From positions 3,698,001 through 3,762,000 of the forward strand of contig NZ_JACFXW010000001.1 of NCBI RefSeq assembly GCF_014158035.1: a stretch of DNA of 64,000 bases, in the 5' to 3' direction. The DNA is from Rhizobium sp. G21. GTDB lineage: Bacteria > Pseudomonadota > Alphaproteobacteria > Rhizobiales > Rhizobiaceae. Positions within the stretch are counted from its first letter, which is position 1, and each line of letters begins with the position of its first letter. A program made the translations under genes and the position numbers. Shown in pieces: positions 9,722 to 19,170 of this stretch. The notes beneath the pieces were generated by a model. The model saw only the letters and a program-made list of their open reading frames with translations. It ran no database searches and was not told the origin of the DNA.

Positions 9722-10185
9722 TCACACGAACTCCACCACCCGACTGTCGAAGCGCATCACCGTCTCGCCGTTCTGGTTGATGGCTTCGAAGCGGATGTTG
9801 CAGATCTCGTAGTCCGGCCGGTAGCCCGGTCCGTCGCCGAGGAAGGTCAGCGAGAAGGCGATGGTGTCGCCCGCGAAAACCGGTTTCAGCCATCGGAGAT
9901 CGCGGATGCCGGGGAGGGGCCGAGCTTTGGCGGTTCATGTCCCTCGGCCTTCAGGCGCAAGGCCTCTTTCTGGTTATGGGCGACATTCAGCTTCATGGCT
10001 GCGGCGGCCACGTGCCAGCCGGAGGCGCAGAGGCCGCCGAACAGCGAGTCTTTCGCCTTCTCCGCATCGACATGGAAGAAATGTGGGTCGTATTTCGACG
10101 CGAAGGCGATGATGCCCTCGGCGTCGAAATGATAGGAGCCGATCGCGACGGGCGCGTTCAGGGGCATCAGATCGCGAACTCTCAT
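9722..10185 (-). CDS. MaoC-family dehydratase (single-base frameshift)
   Basis: Hot-dog fold protein of the MaoC / (R)-specific enoyl-CoA hydratase family. The N-terminal part is in one frame (ITFAS-like segment IIAFASKYDPHFFHVD, then LFGGLCASGWH) and the C-terminal part (PGIRDLRWLKPVFAGDTI...VVEFV) in another. One G/C missing in the CCGGGG run at 9909-9914 joins them into 154 residues, the same length as the neighbour. ATG at 10185 overlaps the stop of the upstream MaoC gene (ATGA), so the two are translationally coupled and may form a heterodimer. Acyl-CoA substrate unknown. Confidence 0.85.
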
Positions 10186-10646
10186 GCAGCGGCTCCCGCG
10201 CGCATCCGGAACATGCCGGGATTTTCCATCGCCATCACCAGTTCGCCGCGCTGGTTTCTCACTTCGTGGCGCAGTTTGACCAGGCCGATGCCGGGGCGGG
10301 ATTTCAGCGGCCGCGCCGCGATCACTTCGGCGACGCCGCTCAGCGTGTCGCCGGCCAGCACCGGTTTGCGCCATTCGACGAAATCGATCCCGGGCGCGCC
10401 TTCGCTCGAGGAGAAATGCAGAAGATTGTCGTAGTAGAGCCGCATGAACATGGCGCAGCTATGCCAGCCAGAGGCCGAGAGACCGCCGAGAATGCTCGCC
10501 TCGCCGGCTTCGACCGATAGATGAAAGGGCTGCGGATCGAACTCGCTCGCAAACTCCACGATCTCGTCGGCGGTCACCGTCTTCGAGCCGAGATCGAAGC
10601 GCCGACCCGGCGTCATGTCCTCCCACCAGTAAGCGATTTCGCTCAT
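10182..10646 (-). CDS. MaoC-family dehydratase
   Basis: 154-residue intact paralogue of the following gene. Hydratase-like segment EIVEFASEFDPQPFHLS (about 25-41) is followed by GGLSASGWH, and the C-terminal half has KPVLAGDTLSGVAEV. The family adds water to enoyl-CoA or related acyl thioesters. The frame runs open far upstream into the divergent gene, but ATG at 10646 gives the normal N-terminus. It couples to the second MaoC gene through a 4-bp ATGA overlap; two adjacent single-hot-dog genes often build a double-hot-dog enzyme. Confidence 0.87.
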   Translation of the reverse strand: MSEIAYWWEDMTPGRRFDLGSKTVTADEIVEFASEFDPQPFHLSVEAGEASILGGLSASGWHSCAMFMRLYYDNLLHFSSSEGAPGIDFVEWRKPVLAGDTLSGVAEVIAARPLKSRPGIGLVKLRHEVRNQRGELVMAMENPGMFRMRAGAAA

Positions 10647-10698
10647 GATCCTTGCTTTTGCCTCCTGAAACGTTTCTTTGGAATAGTGCCGCGCGGAG

Positions 10699-11871
10699 AT
10701 GATGCAAGTGAAATATGACTTATCGGACTGGGAAAAACGTCGTCGGGGATTGGCGCCGTTGGTGGAGGACGCGGTGCGCGCCGGACTGGTGGCGGGCGAC
10801 AAAGCGGCGCCGCTGATCGAGTTCATGGTGTCGCGCGGCGCCGCGCTCGGGGAGCGGCCGCAACCGCTTCTGGCGGCCGGCGAGGCGGGCGGCGTCGATA
10901 CGCCTGTCGCCGCCGAGCCCAGCGTCGGACTGGAAGAATCCGAAGCGCCGCGCTTCATTCGCGGTTTCCACGACGTGCTGATCACCATCGGCCTGGTGAT
11001 CGGGTTGATCGGCTTGGGCGGCCTATGGTCCGTGCTGGCGGTCATCCCCGCCGTCATTGTGCTGTCGGAAATTCTCGTGCTGCGGCAGAGGCTGGCGTTG
11101 CCGGCGGTGGCGCTCACTTTGGCCTTCGCTGGCGCATCCAGCTTTGCAGTCGCCAGCCTCCTAGAAGGCAAGCTGGGCGATTGGGAATGGGTCGCGATGT
11201 CCTTCGCGCCATTCGTGATGCTGTCGATCTATTATTGGCGCTATCGCGTCCCGGTCAGCCTTGCGCTCGCCGCCATTTCAGGTTTTGCGGCGATCGTGTT
11301 CTTCATCGGAGCGCTGCTGATGCATTGGGCGGGCAATGATCTGCTGTTCGTCAATCAGCCCTGGCTCATCTCGGCGCTGATCGGCCTGTTCGCACTCGCT
11401 TCTTTCGCCACCGCGCTGCATTTTGATCTTTCCGATCGCGCCCGCATCACGCGCCGCTCCGACGTGGCTTTCTGGCTGCATCTCGCCGCTGCGCCGGCAT
11501 TGCTCTATACGGTCATCAGCCTCGTCTACCTGCGCGATCCCAATGCGTCCTGGTTCGCCGACGGCACGACGCTTGGCCAAGCGACAGCGATCGTGGCGGC
11601 GGTCGCGGCGCTGATGCTGACCGGCATCCTGCTCGATCGGCGCGCCTTCGTGACCTCTGGATTGCTGTCCTTCGGCTATGCCTTCAAGATCCTGCTCGAC
11701 GAGGGCGGCGTCAGCGGCCTGTTCACCTCGTCCGATACGCTGCTCTTCGTCATTCTCTCAGCGGTCGGCGCAGTGGTGCTGAGCCTGGGCATCGGCTGGA
11801 AGGCGTTGCGGACGCGTCTGCTGGCGATCCTGCCGGCCGCAGTGCGGGACCGGTTGCCGCTCAGCCTTTGA
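10699..11871 (+). CDS. Polytopic membrane protein of unknown function
   Basis: 390-residue protein I do not recognise. After a charged cytoplasmic N-terminus of about 90 residues (YDLSDWEKRRRGLAPLVEDAV...), about ten hydrophobic helices follow to residue 375, with short polar loops and a basic C-terminal end. No transporter motif or catalytic residue pattern stands out. Two adjacent ATGs (10699, 10702) could start it. It is divergent from the MaoC pair with about 50 bp between, and convergent with ychF. Base composition matches the neighbours, so there is no sign of recent transfer. Confidence 0.75.
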   Translation: MMQVKYDLSDWEKRRRGLAPLVEDAVRAGLVAGDKAAPLIEFMVSRGAALGERPQPLLAAGEAGGVDTPVAAEPSVGLEESEAPRFIRGFHDVLITIGLVIGLIGLGGLWSVLAVIPAVIVLSEILVLRQRLALPAVALTLAFAGASSFAVASLLEGKLGDWEWVAMSFAPFVMLSIYYWRYRVPVSLALAAISGFAAIVFFIGALLMHWAGNDLLFVNQPWLISALIGLFALASFATALHFDLSDRARITRRSDVAFWLHLAAAPALLYTVISLVYLRDPNASWFADGTTLGQATAIVAAVAALMLTGILLDRRAFVTSGLLSFGYAFKILLDEGGVSGLFTSSDTLLFVILSAVGAVVLSLGIGWKALRTRLLAILPAAVRDRLPLSL

Positions 11872-11875
11872 AACG

Positions 11876-11903
11876 AAAAACGGCTCCGCGCCAAGCGGAG
11901 CCG
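11876..11903 (-). terminator. Intrinsic terminator of ychF
   Basis: Perfect 9-bp stem CGGCTCCGC / GCGGAGCCG with a 5-nt loop. On the minus strand the hairpin is followed by TTTTT. It lies between the convergent stops of the membrane-protein gene and ychF; on the plus strand no T-run follows. Confidence 0.85.
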
Positions 11904-11930
11904 TCCTCGGTCGTCTCTCGCCGGCTCGCC

Positions 11931-13033
11931 TCAGGTGTTGAAGCGGAAATGAATGACGTCGCCGTCGGCGACGACATATTCCTTGCCTTCGTCGCGCGCC
12001 TTGCCGGCTTCCTTGGCGGGCACTTCGCCGCCCAGCGTGACGAAATCGTCATAGGCGATGGTGAAGGCGCGGATGAAGCCGCGTTCGAAATCGGTGTGGA
12101 TGACGCCGGCGGCCTGGGGGCCTTGGTGCCGCGCTTGATCGTCCAGGCGCGGGTTTCCTTGGGGCCGACGGTGAAATAGGTGATCAGGTCGAGCAGGTGA
12201 TAGCCTGCGCGGATCAGCCGGTCGAGGCCGGCTTCCTCGAGCCCGAGAGCCGCCAGGAATTCCTTGGATTCTTCGTCGGGAAGCTGGGCGACCTCCGATT
12301 CGATCGCCGCGGAGATGATCACGCATTCCGCGCCCTGCTCGGCGGCCATCTTAGCCACGGCCCTGGTATGCTCATTGCCGTCCACCGCATCGCTTTCGGC
12401 GACATTGCAGACATAGAGCACCGGATGGGACGTCAGCAGGTTGAGCCCCTTGAGGATCTCGACCTCGTCGGGCGCGAGCGTCTTGAGAAGCAGGCGGGCC
12501 GGCTTGCCGTCGTTGAGCAGCGCCACCACGGCCTCCATGATCGGAAGCTGGGCGACGGACTCCTTGTCCTTGCCGGTGGCGCGCTTGCGGGTCTGGTCGA
12601 CGCGGCGCTCCAGGCTTTCGAGATCGGCGAGCATCAGCTCGGTCTCGATGGTCTCGGCGTCGCCGACCGGATTGATGCGGCCTTCGACATGGGTAATGTC
12701 GTCGTCTTCAAAGCAGCGCAGCACATGCACGACGGCGTCGACTTCTCGGATATTGGCGAGGAACTTGTTGCCCAGACCTTCCCCCTTCGAGGCGCCGCGC
12801 ACCAGGCCTGCGATGTCGACGAAGGAAATGCGGGTCGGGATGATTTCCTTGGAGCCGGCGATCGAGGCCAGTTTCTGCATGCGCGGATCGGGAACCGCCA
12901 CTTCGCCGGTGTTGGGCTCGATGGTGCAGAAGGGGTAGTTGGCGGCCTGCGCCGCCGCCGTTCTGGTCAGCGCGTTGAAGAGGGTGGATTTGCCGACATT
13001 CGGCAATCCGACGATACCGCATTTGAAGCCCAT
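11931..13033 (-). CDS. ychF: Redox-regulated ATPase YchF (Obg-like; single-base frameshift)
   Basis: Obg-family P-loop NTPase that prefers ATP and binds ribosomes. G1 motif [10 protein letters not shown] is at 8-17, followed by the G3 region [18 protein letters not shown] and a long helical domain. The C-terminal TGS-like domain ([19 protein letters not shown]...DVIHFRFNT) is in another frame: one C is missing from the run at 12116-12120 (GGGGG on the plus strand) just after RGTKAP. Restored length is 367 residues, normal for YchF. The uncorrected frame would replace the TGS domain with junk ending at 11861. Confidence 0.93.
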
Positions 13034-13259
13034 GAAACTCGTCCGTCTGGTGATCTCTGTTGCCCCTGCCTATGCGGAAAGGGGAGGGCAAGGTCAAGAC
13101 GATCAGGGCTTGCGCCGCCATTTTATTGCTGCGGGGCGCAGACTTGAAAAGCCGGTGCGCCGCACACATAATATGTGGGTCGCCGCCTCTCCGAGCGAGA
13201 AGACCATCCGCGCGGCCGATCTTTCGCCAAAGACAGCACCCAGACATCGGAGACCGCCG

Positions 13260-13571
13260 GTGAGCGACAACAATACGATCATCACCCCCAAGACCGTGGT
13301 CAAGCCGAAGGTGGAAAAACCCCGGCTCTACAAGGTGATGCTGTTCAACGACGATTATACGCCGCGCGAATTCGTGCTCGCAGTGCTCAACGCCGTGTTC
13401 AAGACCGGCGAGAGCGCCGGCTACCGCATCATGATGACCGCCCACAAGCTCGGCAAATCGGTGGTCGCGGTCTATACCCGCGACGTCGCCGAAACCAAGG
13501 TCAAGGAAGCGATGGACTGGTCGAAGCAGGCCGGTTTTCCGCTGATGTTCACGGCCGAGCCGGAAGAGTAA
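13260..13571 (+). CDS. clpS: ATP-dependent Clp protease adaptor ClpS
   Basis: 103-residue adaptor that delivers N-degron substrates to ClpAP in the cytoplasm. The core YKVMLFNDDYTPREFV carries the Asn-Asp-Asp of the N-degron pocket, and the protein ends in the family's FPLMFTAEPEE. GTG at 13260 is chosen because an extended N-terminal tail of about 20 residues before the core is normal, while the long upstream open frame has no family resemblance. clpA is not in the window. The gene is divergent from ychF and meets prmB tail to tail with a 6-bp gap. Confidence 0.93.
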   Translation: MSDNNTIITPKTVVKPKVEKPRLYKVMLFNDDYTPREFVLAVLNAVFKTGESAGYRIMMTAHKLGKSVVAVYTRDVAETKVKEAMDWSKQAGFPLMFTAEPEE

Positions 13572-13577
13572 ACGGGC

Positions 13578-14528
13578 CTATTTCTTTTTCTTCTTCGGAC
13601 TTTCCACACCCAGCGCCTCGGCGGTGATCCAGAAGACTTCGCCTTCGGATTCGGCCGAGTCCAGCCAGAAGAAATCGAGATCCGGGAATTCCTCTTCCAG
13701 AAGCTCGCGGCCGGTGCCGATTTCGCAGATCATGCCGCCGCCGGGATTGAGGTGCTTCGGCGCCTCCGCCAGGATACGGCGCACGAGATCGAGACCGTCG
13801 GGGCCGCCGTCGAGCGCCATGGCCGGTTCGGTGCGGTATTCTTCCGGCAGCACCGCCATTTCCTCGTGATCGACATAGGGCGGGTTGGTGATGATCAGGT
13901 CGAAGCGCCGGTTGCCGAGCGGCGCGAAAAGATCGCCCTGATGCAGCGTCAGGCGGCTTTCAAGCTCATGCTCGGCGACATTCAGCCTGGCGACTTCGAG
14001 CGCGTCCTTGGACAGATCCACGGCGTCGATTTCGGCGTTGGGGAACAGCTTGCCGGCGAGGATGGCCAGGCAACCGGAGCCGGTGCAGATGTCGACGACG
14101 CTTTCGACGCCATAGGGATCCGGCAGATAGAGGGAGTCTTCCTCGCCCGAATATTCGGTGAACAGGATCTCGCCGATGAAGGAGCGCGGCACGATCACCC
14201 GTTCGTCGACCAGAAAGCGGACGCCCTGGATATAGGAGCGGCCGGTGAGGTAGGCCGAGGGCTTGCGGCTGGAGACGCGCGTCTCGATGCGCTCTGCGAG
14301 CAGGCGGCGTTCGGCGCTGGTCAGCCGAGCGTCGAGAAAGGGGTCGAGGGCGTCGATGGGCAGGTCGAGACTGTCGAGCACCAGAAAGGCGGCGTCGTCG
14401 ACGGCGGTCGAGGTGCCATGGCCGAAGGTGAGGTTTTCGGCGCGGAAGCGGCTGATGGCGTAGCGCCAGTAATCGCGGACCGTTTCCAGTTCGCTTGCAA
14501 GCTTGTCGAGATCCACCGTCGCCGTCAT
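13578..14528 (-). CDS. prmB: Ribosomal protein uL3 N5-glutamine methyltransferase
   Basis: 316-residue SAM-dependent methyltransferase of the HemK/PrmB group, which methylates a glutamine of ribosomal protein L3. SAM-binding motif I is VVDICTGSGCLAIL, and the catalytic NPPY appears in LIITNPPYVDHEEM. The N-terminal helical substrate domain (DYWRYAISRF...) fits PrmB rather than PrmC. Upstream in-frame starts reach 14597, but ATG at 14528 has GGAGGG six bases before it and gives the usual length. The C-terminus ends in five lysines. Confidence 0.9.
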   Translation of the reverse strand: MTATVDLDKLASELETVRDYWRYAISRFRAENLTFGHGTSTAVDDAAFLVLDSLDLPIDALDPFLDARLTSAERRLLAERIETRVSSRKPSAYLTGRSYIQGVRFLVDERVIVPRSFIGEILFTEYSGEEDSLYLPDPYGVESVVDICTGSGCLAILAGKLFPNAEIDAVDLSKDALEVARLNVAEHELESRLTLHQGDLFAPLGNRRFDLIITNPPYVDHEEMAVLPEEYRTEPAMALDGGPDGLDLVRRILAEAPKHLNPGGGMICEIGTGRELLEEEFPDLDFFWLDSAESEGEVFWITAEALGVESPKKKKK

Positions 14529-14690
14529 TCTGCCCTCCATGCGCTGCGTCGCCTCGGGATACACGCTCGCTCGCGTCTCCGCCACATCAAATGCCATCGA
14601 ATCCCCTCGAAATCGATCGTTAACGTTTTCCTTTAGGGAACGGTTGAGGCCCTCCTGTTATTCTGAATGGACGATCGAGGAGGTGAATTG

Positions 14691-15066
14691 TTGCAAGCCG
14701 GCGTCTATCATTTCGCCATTGCTGGGCTCGGTTTCTGCCTGATCGGCGCGGCGGCCCATGCGACGCGGGCAATTTTCAACGTGTTGCCCGATCGGCTGAG
14801 CGACAATGATCGCATGGACATGATCCTGAGCGACGGATATTCGCTCGGCGACAAGATCTTCGGCACGGAATATGACGACGCCGGCTACTACCGGCTCGAC
14901 AGTCTTCGCAATCTCAAGAATTCGATCGCGGCGACTTTGATCGGCGGCTGGGCGGCGATGTTGCTCGCGCCTGGCCTGTCCGCGTCCATCGCCCGAGGCG
15001 TCGAATGGGCGGAATTGGCTCTGGGATCTCTTCCTGCATCGGCTGGAGACGCTGACGCTCTGGTAA
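14691..15066 (+). CDS. Small membrane protein of unknown function (probable frameshift near its end)
   Basis: About 124 residues after correction. Hydrophobic helix near the N-terminus (YHFAIAGLGFCLIGAAAHA), a polar middle (LSDNDRMDMILSDGYSLGDKIF), and a second hydrophobic stretch (SIAATLIGGWAAMLL). A strong ribosome site AGGAGGTGA sits six bases before TTG at 14691; an ATG at 14667 lacks one. One extra G at 15007-15009 would switch the frame to RNWLWDLFLHRLETLTLW and a TAA at 15064, with GC-rich third positions like the rest; the uncorrected frame runs on with atypical codons to 15110, over the next gene. Family not recognised. Confidence 0.55.
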
Positions 15067-15073
15067 GGCGTGC

Positions 15074-15510
15074 TCAGAACCGGATCTGGAAGCCCTGCTT
15101 GACGCAGTGAGGCCGCAGGCCCGATAAAAGGCGTGGACGGCGGGATCGGGCCGTCCGGTCATCAGCATCACCTTGTAGCAATCGGCCTCGCGTCCCGCAT
15201 CGATCACGGCCTTTACGACAGCCTTGCCATAGCCATGGCCGCGATGGGTCGAAAGGCTGACGACATTCTCGACCAATCCATAGGGCCGGCCGCCGCGCGT
15301 CATGTTGGGAAGGACGAACAGCGTCGCCGTCGACACCAGCAGCCCGTCGATATCGCCGATAAATACGCCGCCCGGCATGGCGAGCATTGCGCTGAGCCGG
15401 GCTTCGGCGACATCCGGCGAAAGGCGAGGGTCGCCTGGGTTGAGGTCGCGATAGAGCGCCAACAGGCCGTCCAGATCCTCCATCGTCGCGTTGCGCGCAG
15501 CAAATGCCAT
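15074..15510 (-). CDS. GNAT-family N-acetyltransferase (single-base frameshift)
   Basis: Acetyl-CoA-dependent acetyltransferase of about 145 residues. N-terminal ARNATMEDLDGLLALYRDLN, the acetyl-CoA loop THRGHGYGKAVVKAVID, and the closing HAFYRACGL strand-helix are typical. The expected final strand CVKQGFQIRF follows in a different frame; one base is missing at about 15104-15112. ATG at 15510 has AAGGA upstream and a canonical N-terminus; a longer in-frame start exists at 15549. Substrate (amino group of a small molecule or protein) unknown. It converges with the small membrane-protein gene at an 8-bp gap. Confidence 0.85.
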
Positions 15511-15625
15511 GTCGATATCCTTTTTGGTCTCCTCATGCCACAGGTCCATGACGGAAAGAAGAAGCCCGCCCGGCGAGATGCGCGGGCGGGCTCGAGTCGT
15601 CCAGAACGCGATGAGACCGTCTCGG

Positions 15626-17956
15626 TCAGAACTCCGACCAGGTCTGCTTGAGCATGTTCAGCGCTGCGTTGCCGCGTGAGGCGGGAGCGGCGGCGGACGC
15701 CGTGCGCGGAGCCGCGGCGACCGGGCGCGGGCGCGACTGGGCCTGAGATGCGGTCGCGGCTGCGCCGATCCTGAAGCTCGCCATCAATTCCCCGAGGCGG
15801 GCGCTTTCCTGGGCGAGGCTGACGCCGGCGGCGTTCATCTGTTCCACCATCGCGGCGTTCTGCTGTGTCGCCTGGTCCATATGGTTGACGGCGGTGTTGA
15901 CTTCGCCGAGGCCCGAAGCCTGTTCCTGGGCTGCGACCGCGATGGCGTCCATATGGGCGTTGATGGCCTGCACCACTTCGGCGATGGCCGACAGACCTTC
16001 GCCGGTGTCGCTGACGAGGCGGACGCCTTCGGCGACGGCGGTTTCGGAATTGCCGATCAGGGCCTTGATCTCCTTGGCGGCGTTGGCCGAGCGTTGCGCC
16101 AATTCGCGGACTTCCTGGGCGACGACGGCGAACCCCTTGCCGGCTTCACCCGCACGGGCGGCTTCGACGCCGGCGTTGAGCGCGAGCAGGTTGGTCTGGA
16201 AGGCGATCTCGTCGATCACGCCGATGATCTGGCTGATCTGCTTGGAGGAGTGTTCGATCTTGCCCATGGCGGTGACGGCGTTGGACACGACCGCGCTCGA
16301 GGTCTCGGCGCGGCTGCGGGCGCCGCGCACGAGGTCGCGGGCTTCGGAGGCGCGCTTGGCCGTCGCCTGGACATTGGCGGTCACTTCTTCGAGCGCCGCC
16401 GCCGTCTCTTCCAGCGATGCGGCCTGCTGTTCGGTGCGGTTGGAGAGATTGTCCGAGGCCTGCGAGATTTCCGCGCTGCCGTCGCGAACCATGCGCGCGG
16501 CCTGGCCGACGCCGACCAGAGCATCGCGCAACTGCTGGACGGAGGCGTTGAAGTCGCGACGGAGCGGTTCGAACTGCTCGGCGAACGGGTGGTCGATCTG
16601 GCAGAGCAGGTCGCCTGCCGCGAGGCTGCGAAGGCCGGAGGCGAGGGCGCCGGTGGCCTGGTTCAGACGCTCGTCGGCTTCCTGTTCGGCGCGGCGCTGG
16701 ACATCCAGCCGCTCTTCTTCCGAGCGCTTGCGGGTCTCCTCGGTCTGGCGCTCCAGATCGGCGTTATGGATCGCGGCCTGACGGAAAACCTCCAGAGCGC
16801 GGGCCATTTCGCCCACCTCGTCGTGACGGCGCAGGCTCGGCACGGCGATGGCGCTGTCGCCATGGGCCAAAGCCGTCATGCAGCGGGTCAGGGCGGTTAT
16901 CGGGCCGGTGACGCGGAACAGGATGATCGAGAGCGTCAGGGCGCAAATGGAGAGGATCACAAAAAGGGCGAGCGCGCACAGGATCGTGGCGGTCAGCGCC
17001 GTCGCCTGATGATCCCGCGACGACGTCGCCAAGATCGATACGGCTTCGGAGGCGACATTGGCGATCAGCTTCAATTTACCGGTGACCATCGGACGCCATT
17101 CGTTGATGACGAGCGAGGTGGGCGCGCCTTCCTCCAGCGCCTTGATGGTCTGGCTGCGCAATGCGGTGAAATCCGCGCTGAAATAGCCATTGTTCGCCTG
17201 CTGGACCGCAGCCTTCACCGCTTCCGGCGTCGCCTCGTGGTTCACGAGGACTTCGGTGGCTTTCCATGCGAAGGCCATCGTCGCCAGGTTGGCGTCGATC
17301 TGACGGCTCTGTTCCGGCGTCAGTTTGCCGTCGCCGGCCAAGGCGGCGTTGATGGTGAGGAATGCCGCACCGGCGGTGGCGCGGGTCGACCAAGCCAAGG
17401 CGCGGATCTGGGTGAGCGGCGCCAGATCGGGGTCCTCGGAGCGAATATCGGCTTCGGCGAGGTTGGACGTCGTTTCCAGTTCGTTGAGGAACTGATCGCC
17501 GACACTCATGATGGACGCCTGGACGGCGGCGTCGCGGACCGCCACCGGGCTGGAGACGGCCGCGTCGACATCGGCGCGAACGGCGAGAAGGCGATCATGG
17601 CTCGAAAACAGTTTGGACAGGGCGTTTCTGACATGGCCATTGTCTTCAAATCCGGCGGCAGCCTTGATCTGCGACATCGCCTGATCCACCGCAGCGCGAT
17701 TTTTTGCGAGCGAGGCGACGGCGGCGGCGTTGTCCTTCACGTCGAGCTTCAGCGCGGCGATGCTGTCGCCCCGTTCGTTGCGGAAATTGACGAGGATGTT
17801 GAATACGCTTTCGTCCAGGATCGCCAGTTCGTTGACGCGGGACTGCGCGGCATATTCGTTATAGGCTGTAAGTGTGGATTTTCCCATCAGCCCGCTGGCG
17901 ATGAGACCGATGAGAACGAACGTCCCCATCAGAATATTGCGAATTGAAATGGCCAT
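15626..17956 (-). CDS. Methyl-accepting chemotaxis protein
   Basis: 776-residue transmembrane chemoreceptor. Two membrane helices (about 7-30 and 325-350) flank a helical periplasmic sensor whose early segment FRNERGDSIAALKL resembles the start of nitrate/nitrite-sensing (NIT) domains. Then HAMP (TGPITALTRCMTALAHGD), a second HAMP-like segment (LASGLRSLAAGDL), and the signalling domain with hairpin tip DEIAFQTNLLALNAGVEAARAG. It ends in TWSEF, matching the xWxxF tether that docks CheR/CheB. The ATG with AAGGGGACACG upstream is preferred over an in-frame start at 18052. No che genes lie nearby. Ligand unknown. Confidence 0.93.
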   Translation of the reverse strand: MAISIRNILMGTFVLIGLIASGLMGKSTLTAYNEYAAQSRVNELAILDESVFNILVNFRNERGDSIAALKLDVKDNAAAVASLAKNRAAVDQAMSQIKAAAGFEDNGHVRNALSKLFSSHDRLLAVRADVDAAVSSPVAVRDAAVQASIMSVGDQFLNELETTSNLAEADIRSEDPDLAPLTQIRALAWSTRATAGAAFLTINAALAGDGKLTPEQSRQIDANLATMAFAWKATEVLVNHEATPEAVKAAVQQANNGYFSADFTALRSQTIKALEEGAPTSLVINEWRPMVTGKLKLIANVASEAVSILATSSRDHQATALTATILCALALFVILSICALTLSIILFRVTGPITALTRCMTALAHGDSAIAVPSLRRHDEVGEMARALEVFRQAAIHNADLERQTEETRKRSEEERLDVQRRAEQEADERLNQATGALASGLRSLAAGDLLCQIDHPFAEQFEPLRRDFNASVQQLRDALVGVGQAARMVRDGSAEISQASDNLSNRTEQQAASLEETAAALEEVTANVQATAKRASEARDLVRGARSRAETSSAVVSNAVTAMGKIEHSSKQISQIIGVIDEIAFQTNLLALNAGVEAARAGEAGKGFAVVAQEVRELAQRSANAAKEIKALIGNSETAVAEGVRLVSDTGEGLSAIAEVVQAINAHMDAIAVAAQEQASGLGEVNTAVNHMDQATQQNAAMVEQMNAAGVSLAQESARLGELMASFRIGAAATASQAQSRPRPVAAAPRTASAAAPASRGNAALNMLKQTWSEF

Positions 17957-18315
17957 CGTGTCCCCTTTGCCGTCGTCTTCGGCGTAAAATCTCAAATTGA
18001 CTCTGCGCCCGGGCAAGTCGGATTGCCGGCGGAGTTTTCCTTTGATCTGCATGGAAGCAATAATGTTCCATGGAGCAAATTCACTTCAGGAGGTTTCGCT
18101 TGTCTTAATGAAAGACGGCAGATTTAATAAAAATAAGGACGCGATGTCAGCTTTTTATACACGGATCCATTTTGGATTGTGCTTGAACTTATATTTGCAA
18201 TTCTCGACTTATAATTAGATCTGTCTTATTTTAGATCTTATTTATGCGCGACTCCAGTAATATAGGAGGCGATCTGGGCCCGTCGATTGCGCGGTGGCCG
18301 GCGTCGTCACCCCGG
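17957..18315. other. AT-rich gene-free stretch upstream of the chemoreceptor
   Basis: About 360 bp between the chemoreceptor start and the pth stop, markedly AT-richer than the surroundings around 18070-18250. It contains two AGATCT-type repeats near 18218-18238 and several A/T runs. The only open frames are short and unlike any family. It probably holds the chemoreceptor promoter and leader; I see no convincing hairpin terminator for pth. Confidence 0.5.
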
Positions 18316-19013
18316 CTAGTCGCCGGTTCCGCCCAGGAGTTTCTTGAGCATATCGGCCATCGGGCCCGAGACAGGCGTCTTCGGGCCTTGAGGGCGGGCC
18401 TGGCGGATGTGAGACTGGGCGGCGGGTTTGGCTTTGGCCGGGGCCGCCTTGGCCTCGCCGCCCGACAGTTTGTTCATGAACTGGCTGCCGTCGCCCTCGA
18501 GCAGAAGCTGGGCGTAAGGGCGATGTCGTCGAGCAGCGGGTCGAGCCAGGTCTGATCGGCTTTGGCGAAATCGCCGAGAACATGATTGTGCACCAGTTCC
18601 TTTGCGCCCGGATGGCCGATGCCGAGGCGCACGCGGCGATAGTCCCGCCCGCAATGCGCATCCATCGACTTCAGTCCGTTGTGTCCGCCATGACCGCCGC
18701 CGATCTTGACCCGCACTTTGGCTGCGGGCAAGTCGAGTTCGTCGTGAAAGACGGTGATATCGGCGGGAGCGAGCTTGTAGAAGCGCATGGCTTCGCCGAC
18801 GCTTTCTCCGGAGAGGTTCATGAAGGTCTGGGGCTTCATGAGCAGGATCTTTTCGCCGCCGATGTCGCCTTCTGAAATCTCCGCCTTGAACTTCTTCGAC
18901 CACGGGCCGAACGGCAGCTTGCGGTGGATGGCGTCGATGGCCATGAAACCGATATTGTGGCGGTTGCCCTGATATTTCGAGCCCGGATTGCCCAGTCCTG
19001 CGAAGATTTTCAT
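18316..19013 (-). CDS. pth: Peptidyl-tRNA hydrolase (single-base frameshift)
   Basis: Releases tRNA from stalled peptidyl-tRNA in the cytoplasm; normally essential. N-terminal [18 protein letters not shown] contains the catalytic region His19, and FHDELDLP carries the conserved Asp. Frame breaks after [23 protein letters not shown] and a Lys/Ala-rich tail ending [10 protein letters not shown] continue in the next frame. One base is missing at about 18513-18520. Corrected length is 232 residues. The extended, disordered Ala/Lys-rich C-terminal tail is common in rhizobial Pth. It lies just downstream of rplY on the same strand, a frequent pairing. Confidence 0.93.
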
Positions 19014-19170
19014 CGGTGAATGCCTCGGCTTGCCCTATGCGCCTTCAAGCCGCAACCGGGCCGGAATGTCAACAGTTCCATCCGGCGCGGCATGAAAAAC
19101 CCCGCGCGGCTTTCGCCGGCGGGGTTCGAAGTCGTCGCCCGGCTCGCGCCGGGCGGCAATATTGTTGTTG

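Noticed and set aside
15881..17947. 688-residue plus-strand open frame
   Set aside because: Shadow of the chemoreceptor gene; composition and lack of motifs show no protein.
17997..18218. 73-residue open frame in the AT-rich stretch
   Set aside because: No convincing start, no family, and composition unlike neighbouring genes; probably chance.
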